Positions 56,531-64,000 of a stretch of DNA of 64,000 bases are shown here, one piece after another. The notes under the pieces are model-generated. The model was not told the DNA's origin, searched no databases, and saw only the letters and a program-made list of their open reading frames with translations. The position numbers and the translations under genes were made by a program. Position 1 is the first letter of the stretch; every line of letters starts with the position of its first letter. The DNA is taken from contig NZ_LR733520.1 in the NCBI RefSeq assembly GCF_902506145.1, positions 1,212,640 through 1,276,639 on the forward strand. The letters run 5' to 3'. This DNA comes from Burkholderia sp. 8Y. Lineage in GTDB: Bacteria; Pseudomonadota; Gammaproteobacteria; Burkholderiales; Burkholderiaceae.

Positions 56531-57634
56531 ATGAACAAGAAACTGGCGAGGCTCGCGGGCGCGCTCGGATGCGCGACGATGCTGCTTCCGTTCGCGGCAT
56601 CGGCGAAAGATACGCAACTCAACGTGTACAACTGGTCGGATTACATCGCCAAGGACACGATCCCGAACTTCACCAAACAGACCGGCATCAAGGTGAAGTA
56701 CGACAACTACGACAGCGACGACACCCTGCAAGCCAAGCTGCTCACGGGCAACTCCGGCTACGACATCGTGGTGCCGACGAGCAACTACGCGGGCAAGCAG
56801 ATCGCCGCGAACATCTTTTCGCCGCTCGACAAGTCGAAGCTGCCGAACCTGAAGTATCTCGATCCCGCGCTGATGCAACTCGTCGCGGGCGCGGATCCCG
56901 GCAACAAATACGTGGTGCCGTGGGCGTACGGCACGACGGGCCTCGGCTATAACGTCGACAAGGCCAGGCAGATTCTCGGCGCGAACGCCGAACTCAATAA
57001 CTGGGACATTCTCTTCAAGCCCGAAAACATCTCGAAGCTCAAGGCGTGCGGCGTATCCGTGCTGGATGCGCCCGACCAGATGTTCGCCGCCGCGCTGCAT
57101 TACATCGGCAAGGATCCGATGAGCACGAACCCGGCGGACTATCGCGAAGCACTCGCGATGTTGAAGAAGATCCGCCCGTACATCACGCAGTTCAATTCGT
57201 CGGGCTATATCAACGACATGGTCGGCGGCGACATCTGCTTCACGTACGGCTGGTCGGGCGACGTGGTGATCGCTAAGCACCGCGCCGTCGAGGCGAAGAA
57301 GCCGTTCAAGATCGAGTACTACATTCCGAAGGGCGGCGCGCCCGTGTGGTTCGACGTGATGGCGATTCCGAAGGACGCGAAGAACAAGGAAGCCGCGCAC
57401 GAGTGGATCAACTACATCGAGACTCCGCAGGTGCATGCCGCGATCACGAACGCGGTCTACTACCCGAGCGCGAATCTCGAAGCGCGCAAGTACGTGGACA
57501 AGGACGTGGCCAACGACCCGGCGGTGTATCCGCCGCAGGACGTCATCAAGACCTTGTTCCTGCTGAAGCCGCTGCCGCCCGAGATTCAGCGTTTGCAGAC
57601 GCGGCTGTGGACCGAGTTCAAGTCCGGCCGATAA
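56531..57634 (+). CDS. potF: polyamine-binding periplasmic protein (PotF/PotD family)
   Basis: 367 residues with signal peptide LARLAGALGCATMLLPFAAS ending ASA. The mature start KDTQLNVYNWSDYIAKDTIP, then YDNYDSDDTLQAKLLTGNSG YD and VPWAYGTTGLGYNVDK, is typical of PotF (putrescine) more than PotD. Residues such as NWSDY and the C-terminal YPSANLEARKYVD contribute to polyamine binding in the family. AAGGGAG precedes the ATG. The gene order SBP-ATPase-permease-permease is that of potFGHI. The exact polyamine is inferred. Confidence 0.9.
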   Translation: MNKKLARLAGALGCATMLLPFAASAKDTQLNVYNWSDYIAKDTIPNFTKQTGIKVKYDNYDSDDTLQAKLLTGNSGYDIVVPTSNYAGKQIAANIFSPLDKSKLPNLKYLDPALMQLVAGADPGNKYVVPWAYGTTGLGYNVDKARQILGANAELNNWDILFKPENISKLKACGVSVLDAPDQMFAAALHYIGKDPMSTNPADYREALAMLKKIRPYITQFNSSGYINDMVGGDICFTYGWSGDVVIAKHRAVEAKKPFKIEYYIPKGGAPVWFDVMAIPKDAKNKEAAHEWINYIETPQVHAAITNAVYYPSANLEARKYVDKDVANDPAVYPPQDVIKTLFLLKPLPPEIQRLQTRLWTEFKSGR

Positions 57635-57666
57635 GTCGAGAGAACCGGTTATTCATTGAAATGACG

Positions 57667-57694
57667 AAGCCCTCGGACCTCCGGGGGCTTTGTT
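57667..57694 (+). terminator. hairpin between potF and potG, probable attenuator
   Basis: GCCCTCGG pairs with CCGGGGGC around ACCT (one G-T pair), preceded by AA and followed by TTTGTT. Placed between the binding protein gene and the membrane components, it would let the binding protein be made in excess. Confidence 0.65.
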
Positions 57695-57753
57695 CGTGAT
57701 CCGTCGGCGTAGATGGAGCCGCGAACATAGACGCAGGAGTCGAACAGGCAATC

Positions 57754-58926
57754 ATGAGTGAGCAGTCGAGCGCGTTGAAGCCAGCGCCAGAATCGGGCCG
57801 GCCGCAGCCGGGAAGTGCGGCATCGGGTCCGGGCACGGACGACAACTTCGTGCAGATCGTGAACGTCGTCAAGAAATTCGGCGAGACGGTGGCCGTTCGG
57901 GGCGTCGATCTGTCGGTGAAGAAGGGCGAGCTTTTCGCGCTGCTCGGCAGTTCCGGCTGCGGGAAATCCACGCTGCTGCGGATGCTCGCGGGCCTCGAAT
58001 CCGTGACGGAAGGGCAGATCCTGATCGACGGCGAAGACCTCGCGAAGATGCCGCCGTATCGCCGGCCGGTCAACATGATGTTTCAGTCGTACGCGCTCTT
58101 TCCGCATATGAGCGTGGAGTCGAACGTCGGGTTCGGATTGAAGCAGGAGGGCGTGAAGGGCGGCGAGTTGAAGGACCGCGTGCATAACGCGCTGCAACTC
58201 GTGCAGATGGCGCAGTACGCGAAGCGCAAGCCGCATCAGCTTTCGGGCGGCCAGCAGCAGCGTGTGGCGCTCGCGCGCAGTCTCGTCAAGCGCCCGAAAC
58301 TGCTCTTGCTCGACGAGCCGATGTCCGCGCTCGACAAGCAGATCCGCCAGCGCACGCAGATCGAGCTCGTGAACATTCTCGATCAGGTGGGCGTCACCTG
58401 CATCATGGTCACGCACGATCAGGAAGAAGCCATGACGATGGCCAATCGGCTCGCCGTGATGAGCGAAGGGCGGATCGTGCAGCTCGGCACGCCGCACGAG
58501 GTCTACGAATATCCGAACACGCGCTTCTCGGCGCAGTTCATCGGATCGACGAATCTCTTCGACGGCAATGTCGTCGAAGACGAGCCGGACCACATTTTTG
58601 TCGAGTCTTCCGAGCTGCCGGTGCGCCTTTACGTGAGCCACGGCATCACCGGGCCGCTCGGCATGCCGGTGACGATCTCCGTGCGCCCGGAGCGCATCGC
58701 GCTTACGCGTAAGCCGCCTGAAGGCGCGTTCAACTGGGGGCGCGGCAAGGTCAGCAACATCGCGTACATGGGCGGCTACACGCTCTATCACGTGACGCTC
58801 GACAGCGGCAAGACCGTGGTCGCGAACCTGTCGAGCCTCGCGATCGGTGAGATCGAATCGCCGACTTTCGACGACGAGGTCTACGTGCGGTGGAGCGCGT
58901 CGGCGGGCGTGGTGCTGACGTCATGA
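57754..58926 (+). CDS. potG: polyamine ABC transporter ATP-binding protein
   Basis: 390 residues. After a 30-residue hydrophilic lead come Walker [20 protein letters not shown]-loop [20 protein letters not shown], signature [17 protein letters not shown], Walker [18 protein letters not shown] and switch His in [20 protein letters not shown]. The last 110 residues are a TOBE domain ([16 protein letters not shown]). Energises uptake with PotF, PotH and PotI homologues. The stop overlaps the next start by four bases. Confidence 0.93.
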   Translation: MSEQSSALKPAPESGRPQPGSAASGPGTDDNFVQIVNVVKKFGETVAVRGVDLSVKKGELFALLGSSGCGKSTLLRMLAGLESVTEGQILIDGEDLAKMPPYRRPVNMMFQSYALFPHMSVESNVGFGLKQEGVKGGELKDRVHNALQLVQMAQYAKRKPHQLSGGQQQRVALARSLVKRPKLLLLDEPMSALDKQIRQRTQIELVNILDQVGVTCIMVTHDQEEAMTMANRLAVMSEGRIVQLGTPHEVYEYPNTRFSAQFIGSTNLFDGNVVEDEPDHIFVESSELPVRLYVSHGITGPLGMPVTISVRPERIALTRKPPEGAFNWGRGKVSNIAYMGGYTLYHVTLDSGKTVVANLSSLAIGEIESPTFDDEVYVRWSASAGVVLTS

Positions 58927-59831
58927 TGACGAACGTGCTCAAGCGCATCGGCGTGAGCGGGCGCACCGCGGTCATCGCCGGGCCGTATCTGTGGCTGTTG
59001 ATGCTGTTCTTCGTGCCGTTTCTGCTGGTCGTGAAGATCAGCTTCGCGGACAGCGAACTCGGCATTCCGCCGTACACGCAACTCGTGGCGATGAAAGACG
59101 GCGTGATGAACATCGCGCTGGATTTCTCGCATTATGCGTTTCTGTTGACCGACAGCCTGTACTTCGCGACCTACATAAATTCGCTGCTGGTCGCGGCGGT
59201 CTCGACGGTGCTGTGCCTCGTGATCGGCTATCCGATGGCGTATTACATCGCGCGCTCGAATCCCGCCACGCGCAACGTGCTGATGATGGCCGTGATGCTG
59301 CCGTTCTGGACGTCGTTCCTGATTCGCGTGTACGCGTGGATCGGCATACTGAAGAACAACGGACTTCTGAACAATTTCCTGATATCCATTGGCTTGATTC
59401 ATACGCCGATCGAGCTGTATCACACGAATATCGCCGTGTATATCGGCATGGTGTATTCGTATCTCCCGTTTCTCGTGATGCCGCTCTACGCGCATCTGGT
59501 GAAGATGGACCTGACCTTGCTCGAAGCCGCCTACGACCTCGGCGCGAAGCCGTGGAAGGCGTTCGTGCAGATCACGCTGCCGCTGTCGAAGAACGGCATC
59601 ATCGCGGGATGCCTGCTCGTGTTCATTCCGGCGGTGGGCGAGTACGTGATTCCCGAACTGCTCGGCGGCGCGGACACCTTGATGATCGGCCGCGTCATGT
59701 GGAACGAGTTCTTCGATAACGCCGACTGGCCGATGGCTTCGGCCGTGACCTGCGCGATGGTCCTGCTGCTGCTCGTGCCGATGGCGCTCTTCCAGCACTT
59801 CCAGGCGAAGCAACTGGAGGAAAAGCGATGA
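58923..59831 (+). CDS. potH: polyamine ABC transporter permease (PotH type)
   Basis: 302 residues with six membrane segments. The EAA loop is LLEAAYDLGAKPWKAFVQIT and the end of the channel domain GEYVIPELLGGADTLMIGRV, both typical of PotH/PotB. ATGA coupling to the ATPase gene at the start and to the next permease at the end. An ATG one codon further in (58926) is possible. Confidence 0.93.
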   Translation: MMTNVLKRIGVSGRTAVIAGPYLWLLMLFFVPFLLVVKISFADSELGIPPYTQLVAMKDGVMNIALDFSHYAFLLTDSLYFATYINSLLVAAVSTVLCLVIGYPMAYYIARSNPATRNVLMMAVMLPFWTSFLIRVYAWIGILKNNGLLNNFLISIGLIHTPIELYHTNIAVYIGMVYSYLPFLVMPLYAHLVKMDLTLLEAAYDLGAKPWKAFVQITLPLSKNGIIAGCLLVFIPAVGEYVIPELLGGADTLMIGRVMWNEFFDNADWPMASAVTCAMVLLLLVPMALFQHFQAKQLEEKR

Positions 59832-60649
59832 TCAAGCCGAGCCGTTCACTGCAGATCACGTCGTTGGGCATCGGGTTCGCGTTCCTGTATATCCCGATCA
59901 TCAGCCTCATCGTGTACTCGTTCAACGACTCGCCGCTCGTTACCGTGTGGACCGAGTTTTCGCTGAAGTGGTATCGCGCGCTCTGGTCCGACGACGAACT
60001 GATCAACGCCGCGTGGCTCTCGCTTCGCATCGCGTTCCTGACGGCGTGCGCGTCGGTCGTGATCGGCACGTGGGCGGGCTTCGTGCTCGCGCGCATGGGG
60101 CGCTTTCGGGGCTTCACGCTCTACACCGGCATGATCAACGCGCCGCTCGTGATTCCCGAAGTCATTCAGGGCATTTCGCTGCTGCTCTTGTTCGTCGAGA
60201 TGGCGAAGCTGATCGGCTGGCCGGCGGGGCGCGGGCTTTTCACGATCTGGATCGGGCACGTGATGCTGTGCATTTCGTATGTCGCGATCATCGTGGAGTC
60301 GCGCGTGCGGGAGCTGAATCCGTCGCTGGAAGAAGCCGCGCTAGACCTCGGCGCGACGCCGCTGCGCGTGTTCTTCTCGATCACGCTGCCGCTCATTTCA
60401 CAGGCGCTCGTCGCGGGCTGGCTGCTGTCGTTCACGCTGTCCATCGACGATCTCGTGTTGTCGGCGTTCCTGTCGGGACCGGGATCGACGACGCTGCCGC
60501 TCGTCGTGTTCTCGCGCGTGCGCCTCGGGCTGAATCCGGAGATGAACGCGCTGGCGACGCTCTTTATCGCGCTGGTGACGGTGGGGGTGATCGCGGCGAA
60601 TGTCTTCATGCAGCGCAGTGAGCGGCGGCGGCTCGCTGCCGTGACTTGA
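59828..60649 (+). CDS. potI: polyamine ABC transporter permease (PotI type)
   Basis: 273 residues, six membrane segments. IISLIVYSFNDSPLVTVWTE in the first periplasmic loop and LEEAALDLGATPLRVFFSIT as EAA loop are PotI/PotC marks, then FTLSIDDLVLSAFLSGPGST. Coupled to the upstream permease by ATGA. Last gene of the importer; the terminator downstream belongs to the convergent gene but could serve both. Confidence 0.93.
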   Translation: MIKPSRSLQITSLGIGFAFLYIPIISLIVYSFNDSPLVTVWTEFSLKWYRALWSDDELINAAWLSLRIAFLTACASVVIGTWAGFVLARMGRFRGFTLYTGMINAPLVIPEVIQGISLLLLFVEMAKLIGWPAGRGLFTIWIGHVMLCISYVAIIVESRVRELNPSLEEAALDLGATPLRVFFSITLPLISQALVAGWLLSFTLSIDDLVLSAFLSGPGSTTLPLVVFSRVRLGLNPEMNALATLFIALVTVGVIAANVFMQRSERRRLAAVT

Positions 60650-60667
60650 CCGTTCTGCGCCATGAAA

Positions 60668-60691
60668 CGAAAACGGCCCCGGAACGGGCCG
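60668..60691 (-). terminator. terminator of the PLP dehydratase gene (convergent with potI)
   Basis: On the minus strand CGGCCC pairs with GGGCCG (6-base loop), followed by TTTTCGTTT. Nine bases beyond the stop of the minus-strand gene. Confidence 0.8.
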
Positions 60692-60699
60692 CTTGCACA

Positions 60700-61704
60700 T
60701 CAGGGCGTCGCCATGTGCTTGGCGAACGTATCGGCGTCGGTGTTCGTCCCGCAGAGCAGCACGCCGACGCGCTTGCCTTGCAGGGGCTCACGCAACGGCC
60801 CGAGCAGGGCGGCGGTGGCAGCCGCGCACGCCGGCTCGACCGCGAGCTTCAGCTCGTTGAACAACTGCCGCATGCCGTTGCGCAACTCGCTGTCCGAGAC
60901 GGTCACGACCGCGTCGATATGACGGCGGCACAGTTCGTAGCTGTACTGCTCGGTATGCGGAGCCATCAGCGAATCGGCGATGCTGTGCATCGCGCCCATT
61001 TTCACCGTATGGTTCGCCGCGAAGCTGCGGCTCATTGCATCCGATCCTTCCGGCTCGACGCCGTACACGTGCAGCGAGGGATTCGCGAGGCGCATCGCGG
61101 TCGATACACCCGCCGCGAGCCCGCCGCCGCCGATCGGCACGATGACCGCATCGAGATCGGGCGCCTGCGAGGTCCATTCGTAGCCGAGCGTGGCCGTGCC
61201 GAGCACCGTGCGGTAGCCGTTGAACGGATGGATGAATACGCGTCCTTCTTCCGCCTCGACGCGCCGCACGACATCGAACGCCTCGGCGACGTTCTCCGCG
61301 AACACGATCTCCGCGCCGAAGCGCCGGCACAATTCGACGCGCGCCGGATTCGCCGTCTTGATGATGACGACCTTCGCGCCGACGCCCATGCGCTGCGCCG
61401 CGTACGCGACCGCCACCGCATGATTGCCCGCCGACACGCAGGTGACGCCCGCCGCGCGCTCGCTCTCGGTCAGCGCCAGCAAGTTCGAGAACGCGCCGCG
61501 CGCCTTGAACGTGCCGCTCGCCTGCAACAACTCGAACTTGAACGTGACGGGCGTGCCTTCCAGCTTCGGGAAGTCGTGCCGCTCGAAAACCGGCGTGCGC
61601 GCGACCCACGGCGTCAGCGCCATATGCTGCTCGGCGATCTCGTCGAGCGTCGGGATCGGCGTGCCGTCGATCGTGTTGTCGGTTGGCTGTATCGCGCTGG
61701 ACAT
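60700..61704 (-). CDS. threonine/serine dehydratase-like PLP enzyme (fold type II)
   Basis: 334 residues. PLP lysine in ASGTFKARGAFSNLLALTE, then CVSAGNHAVAVAYAAQRMGV and the phosphate-binding glycine loop VIVPIGGGGLAAGVSTAMRL; the end VGVLLCGTNTDADTFAKHM replaces the usual Ser/Cys-Gly-Gly-Asn. There is no C-terminal ACT domain, so it is like catabolic threonine/serine dehydratases or serine racemase-type enzymes. The true substrate is open. Lies 31 bases after argE on the same strand. Confidence 0.87.
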   Translation of the reverse strand: MSSAIQPTDNTIDGTPIPTLDEIAEQHMALTPWVARTPVFERHDFPKLEGTPVTFKFELLQASGTFKARGAFSNLLALTESERAAGVTCVSAGNHAVAVAYAAQRMGVGAKVVIIKTANPARVELCRRFGAEIVFAENVAEAFDVVRRVEAEEGRVFIHPFNGYRTVLGTATLGYEWTSQAPDLDAVIVPIGGGGLAAGVSTAMRLANPSLHVYGVEPEGSDAMSRSFAANHTVKMGAMHSIADSLMAPHTEQYSYELCRRHIDAVVTVSDSELRNGMRQLFNELKLAVEPACAAATAALLGPLREPLQGKRVGVLLCGTNTDADTFAKHMATP

Positions 61705-61735
61705 GGCGTGCAATGCGTTTTGTTCGATGGAGCGA

Positions 61736-62968
61736 TCAGCGCGCCTGCGCGTCGACCGACATGCTGTGGATGAACTTGCCGAGGAAGGCTTCGCAGGCCG
61801 CGAGCTGTTCCAGCGACACGTACTCGTTCGCCTTGTGCGCCTGCTCGATGTTGCCCGGCCCGCACACGATGCTCGGCACGCCCGCGAGCGCGAACAGTCC
61901 CGCCTCGGTGCCGTAGGCGACCTTGCGCTTCTCCTGGTTGCCGGTGAGCGCGCGCACGAGCTGCGTGATGGCGGCCTGCTCGGTGGCGTCGAGCCCCGGC
62001 GCGGACGCGATCTTGGAAAACTCGATGGCGCCGTTCGCGTGCTCCTTCTGCATCTTCGGCACGAGCGTCTCGCGCGTGTACGACTCGATGCGCGCGAAGA
62101 TGGCTTCGGGGTCCATCGTCGGGAGATTGCGGAATTCGAAGTCGAACGAACATTCCGCGGGCACCGTGTTCAGCGCGTTGCCGCCCTTGATGGTGCTCGT
62201 CTGCGCGGTGGTGAAGGGCACGTCGTAGAGTTCGTCGAACGGGCCTTTGGCGCGGAATTCATCGGCGACATCGCGAATGAAGCAAATCAGGCGCGCCGCA
62301 TATTCGATGGCGTTCAGGCCCTTCGGCGTCAGCGACGAATGCGCCGCCGCGCCGCGCACGCAGCAGCGGAACGCGTTGATGCCCTTGTGCGCGATGATCG
62401 GGCGCATGGAGGTCGGTTCGCCGACGATGCAGCCGTCCGGGCGCACGCCGCGCTTCTTGAGATCCTCGATCATGAGCGGAGCGCCCGCGCAGCCGACTTC
62501 TTCGTCGTAGGAAAGCGCGAAGTGGATGGGCTTGGCGAGCCGGGTCGCCTGCATGGCGGGCAGCATCGAAAGCGCCGCGCCGATGAAGCCTTTCATGTCG
62601 CACGCGCCGCGGCCGTAGAGCAGGCCGTCGCGGACTTCCGGCTTGAACGGATCGCTCGCCCAGTCCTGGCCGTCGACCGGCACGACATCCGTATGACCTG
62701 ACAGCACGATGCCGCCGTTGGTTTCGCCGTCATGCGCGGGCACGGTCGCGAAGAGATTCGCCCACTGGCCGCGCGGATCGTTCGTGATGACCGCTTCGAT
62801 GCCCGATTTGCGCAGTTCGTCGCGGACGGTTTCGATCAGGCCCAGGTTCGGATTGCGGCTTACCGTATCGAAGGACATGAGCCGTTCGATCCACGGCAGG
62901 GATTTCGGACTGCTCGACGAAGATGCGGCTTCCTGTTGCCGATGCGCCGGGTCAGTGACCTGTGACAT
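61736..62968 (-). CDS. argE: acetylornithine deacetylase
   Basis: 410 residues. M20 metallopeptidase fold: VLSGHTDVVPVDGQDW with the first metal His and catalytic Asp, YGRGACDMKGFIGAALSM with the bridging Asp, LSYDEEVGCAGAP with the catalytic Glu pair, and GTEAGLFALAGVPSIVCGPG for the later metal Glu. A dimerisation domain sits between about residues 190 and 300. Releases ornithine from N-acetylornithine in arginine synthesis. Other M20 amidases are possible, but length and motifs fit ArgE well. Confidence 0.9.
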   Translation of the reverse strand: MSQVTDPAHRQQEAASSSSSPKSLPWIERLMSFDTVSRNPNLGLIETVRDELRKSGIEAVITNDPRGQWANLFATVPAHDGETNGGIVLSGHTDVVPVDGQDWASDPFKPEVRDGLLYGRGACDMKGFIGAALSMLPAMQATRLAKPIHFALSYDEEVGCAGAPLMIEDLKKRGVRPDGCIVGEPTSMRPIIAHKGINAFRCCVRGAAAHSSLTPKGLNAIEYAARLICFIRDVADEFRAKGPFDELYDVPFTTAQTSTIKGGNALNTVPAECSFDFEFRNLPTMDPEAIFARIESYTRETLVPKMQKEHANGAIEFSKIASAPGLDATEQAAITQLVRALTGNQEKRKVAYGTEAGLFALAGVPSIVCGPGNIEQAHKANEYVSLEQLAACEAFLGKFIHSMSVDAQAR

Positions 62969-63073
62969 GTTCTCTCTCCTGCGGGTAGGTTTCGATCATA
63001 GCTGAAAAGAATTGGTCAGGTCGGAAGGGGATTTTTGTCTGCAGCGGGTTTTGTCGTGGGGCTTGTTTTTGGA

Positions 63074-63320
63074 TCGGTCTGTTGGCTTGCCCGTTGCTGA
63101 AGCGGGCATAGGTCGTTCTCTCGGAGTTTCCGATCCTTCGGTTTGCCTCGTCGGGAGATTCGTCGTCTTGTCGGTCTGTTGGTGTTGTCTCCTTCCCGGG
63201 GCGGGCATATATTCTTCTCTCAGCGTTCCCGGTAGGTCAGCTCGGCTCGTCGCGAAAACTTGTTTCGTGTCGGTCTATTAGCGTTGCTCCTCCTCGGGGC
63301 GGGGGTCACTTTCTTGGCTG
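63074..63320. repeat. about 2.5 decayed copies of a ~98 bp repeat
   Basis: Units begin at 63074, 63171 and 63270 with TCGGTCTGTTGG, TCGGTCTGTTGG and TCGGTCTATTAG. Shared inner blocks are a CGGGGCGGGCAT-like core about 30 bases in and a TTCTCTC(A/G)G(A/C)G block. Read on the minus strand the copies give related short peptides (MPAPGRRQHQQTDK, MPASATGKPTDRSK, TPAPRRSNANRPTR). These look like a dispersed non-coding repeat and not like genes. The stretch 62969-63442 holds no gene. Confidence 0.65.
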
Positions 63321-63324
63321 TCGA

Positions 63325-63355
63325 CCAGAGTAGGCGCTTTGGCGCCGTACTCTGG
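63325..63355. repeat. palindrome next to the insertion sequence
   Basis: CCAGAGTA-GGCGC and GCGCC-(G)-TACTCTGG pair around TTTG with a single bulged G, a 13-base-pair stem. It ends five bases before the likely IS end and may be the target or a terminator. Confidence 0.6.
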
Positions 63356-63360
63356 CCCCA

Positions 63361-64000
63361 TGTGTATAGACCGGAGACATGGGTAACACCTTCTCCAGGA
63401 CATGGGTAACACTTCGGACGAATGGTTCGTCCGGAGTCGATCATGACCTGGGATAGTAAAAACATCATGGAACTGCGGCTTGAATTCGTGACGTTCGCCA
63501 CCCAACAAGGGGCCAATCGACGCGCCTTGTGTCGCCAATACGGCATTAGCGCGAAGACCGGCTACAAGTGGATCAGGCGCTACGAGCAAGGCGACACCGC
63601 GCTGGTCGATCGATGCCGGCGGCCCATGCATAGCCCGTCGCGCACCGCGGCCGAGGTCGAGGCGCGCGTGGTCGAGCTGCGTCAAGCGCGGCCTGCCTGG
63701 GGCGCGCCCAAGATTGCCCGTCGCATCAGCGATCTCGGTTGCGATCGAACCCCGTCGCCCAGCACCGTGACGCGCATCCTGCATCGGCACGGCCTGATCA
63801 GCGCCGAGAGCAGCACCGCGGCCTTGCCGTGGCAGCGCTTCGAACACGCGCATCCCAACGATCTGTGGCAGATGGACTTCAAGGGCGGCATCGAACTGGA
63901 CAGTGGCGCACGCTGCGCGCCGTTCACCGTGCTGGACGATCACTCGCGCTTCGATCTGGCGCTCGATGCGTGTGGCAGCACGCCCACGCGGGTCGTGCGC
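63361..64000 (+). mobile_element. IS481-family insertion sequence, 5' part
   Basis: The left end is placed at about 63361 (TGTGTATAGACCGG) because IS481-family ends start with TGT; the exact border is uncertain. GACATGGGTAACAC occurs twice (63376-63389 and 63399-63412, 23 bases apart), as in terminal transposase-binding sites. CGGACGAA/TTCGTCCG (63415-63433) forms a hairpin just before the transposase start, a device that limits read-through. The right end lies outside the window. Confidence 0.75.
63443..64000 (+). CDS. IS481-family transposase (partial, runs off the window)
   Basis: 186 codons without a stop up to the window edge. N-terminal helix-turn-helix: RRALCRQYGISAKTGYKWIR, then YEQGDTALVDRCRRPMHSPS and WGAPKIARRISDLGC. 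The catalytic integrase core begins with NDLWQMDFKGGIEL (first Asp of DDE) and CAPFTVLDDHSRFDLAL. Family members are usually 320-390 residues, so about half is visible; whether the full gene is intact cannot be told. Confidence 0.9.
   Translation, partial: MTWDSKNIMELRLEFVTFATQQGANRRALCRQYGISAKTGYKWIRRYEQGDTALVDRCRRPMHSPSRTAAEVEARVVELRQARPAWGAPKIARRISDLGCDRTPSPSTVTRILHRHGLISAESSTAALPWQRFEHAHPNDLWQMDFKGGIELDSGARCAPFTVLDDHSRFDLALDACGSTPTRVVR

Noticed and set aside
62996..63208. A 70-codon minus-strand frame (MPAPGRRQHQQTDK...)
   Set aside because: It lies in the decayed ~98 bp repeats and its peptide follows the repeat periodicity; judged non-coding.

Overview
The window is an ordinary, gene-dense stretch of a GC-rich beta-proteobacterial chromosome. 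Gene content and order point to Burkholderiaceae, most likely the Paraburkholderia/Caballeronia/Burkholderia group: rpsF-priB-rpsR-rplI-dnaB, alaA-hom-thrC, sulfate ABC genes followed by cysB, an arn cluster with a split arnA, and several small proteins of the kind seen mainly in that group. The genus is inferred from recognised protein families, not from a database search. No CRISPR array, prophage, plasmid origin or rRNA operon was seen.

Layout. 1-6 kb: end of a membrane protein, a TetR regulator with a 3-hydroxyisobutyryl-CoA hydrolase, dusA, tRNA-His with promoter and terminator, then five small uncharacterised genes. 6-15 kb: an MFS exporter, a Tas-type aldo-keto reductase, transketolase plus a short 6-phosphogluconate dehydrogenase behind a hairpin-rich leader, a NodI/NodJ-like ABC exporter and a universal stress protein. 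15-23 kb: lexA with two tandem SOS boxes, the sulfate importer sbp-cysT-cysW-cysA with cysB, and an asparaginase. 23-28 kb: the glyoxylate-to-glycerate genes gcl-hyi-glxR with a divergent LysR regulator. 28-33 kb: ribosomal protein/priB/dnaB block and a DUF47 + Pit phosphate transport pair. 33-38 kb: an SDR-fold protein without the usual catalytic residues, an NlpC/P60 lipoprotein with a long repeat tail, and a PIN-PhoH ATPase.

38-46 kb: a complete lipid A aminoarabinose (Ara4N) cluster on the minus strand (arnT, one small flippase subunit, arnB, arnC, separate formyltransferase and decarboxylase genes, arnD), ending in a bcp-type peroxiredoxin. 46-53 kb: alaA-hom-thrC (alanine/threonine synthesis) and the ABC-F factor ybiT. 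53-61 kb: outer membrane phospholipase A, mntH, and a four-gene putrescine-type ABC importer. 61-64 kb: a PLP dehydratase and argE, then a non-coding zone with about three decayed copies of a ~98 bp repeat, a palindrome, and the 5' part of an IS481-family insertion sequence that runs off the window.

Nothing here qualifies as a clear new multi-gene system. The best leads are the SDR subfamily with replaced Ser/Tyr/Lys, the 33-residue repeat tail of the NlpC/P60 lipoprotein, the ~98 bp repeat next to the IS, the hairpins before tktA, and the small-gene cluster behind tRNA-His.
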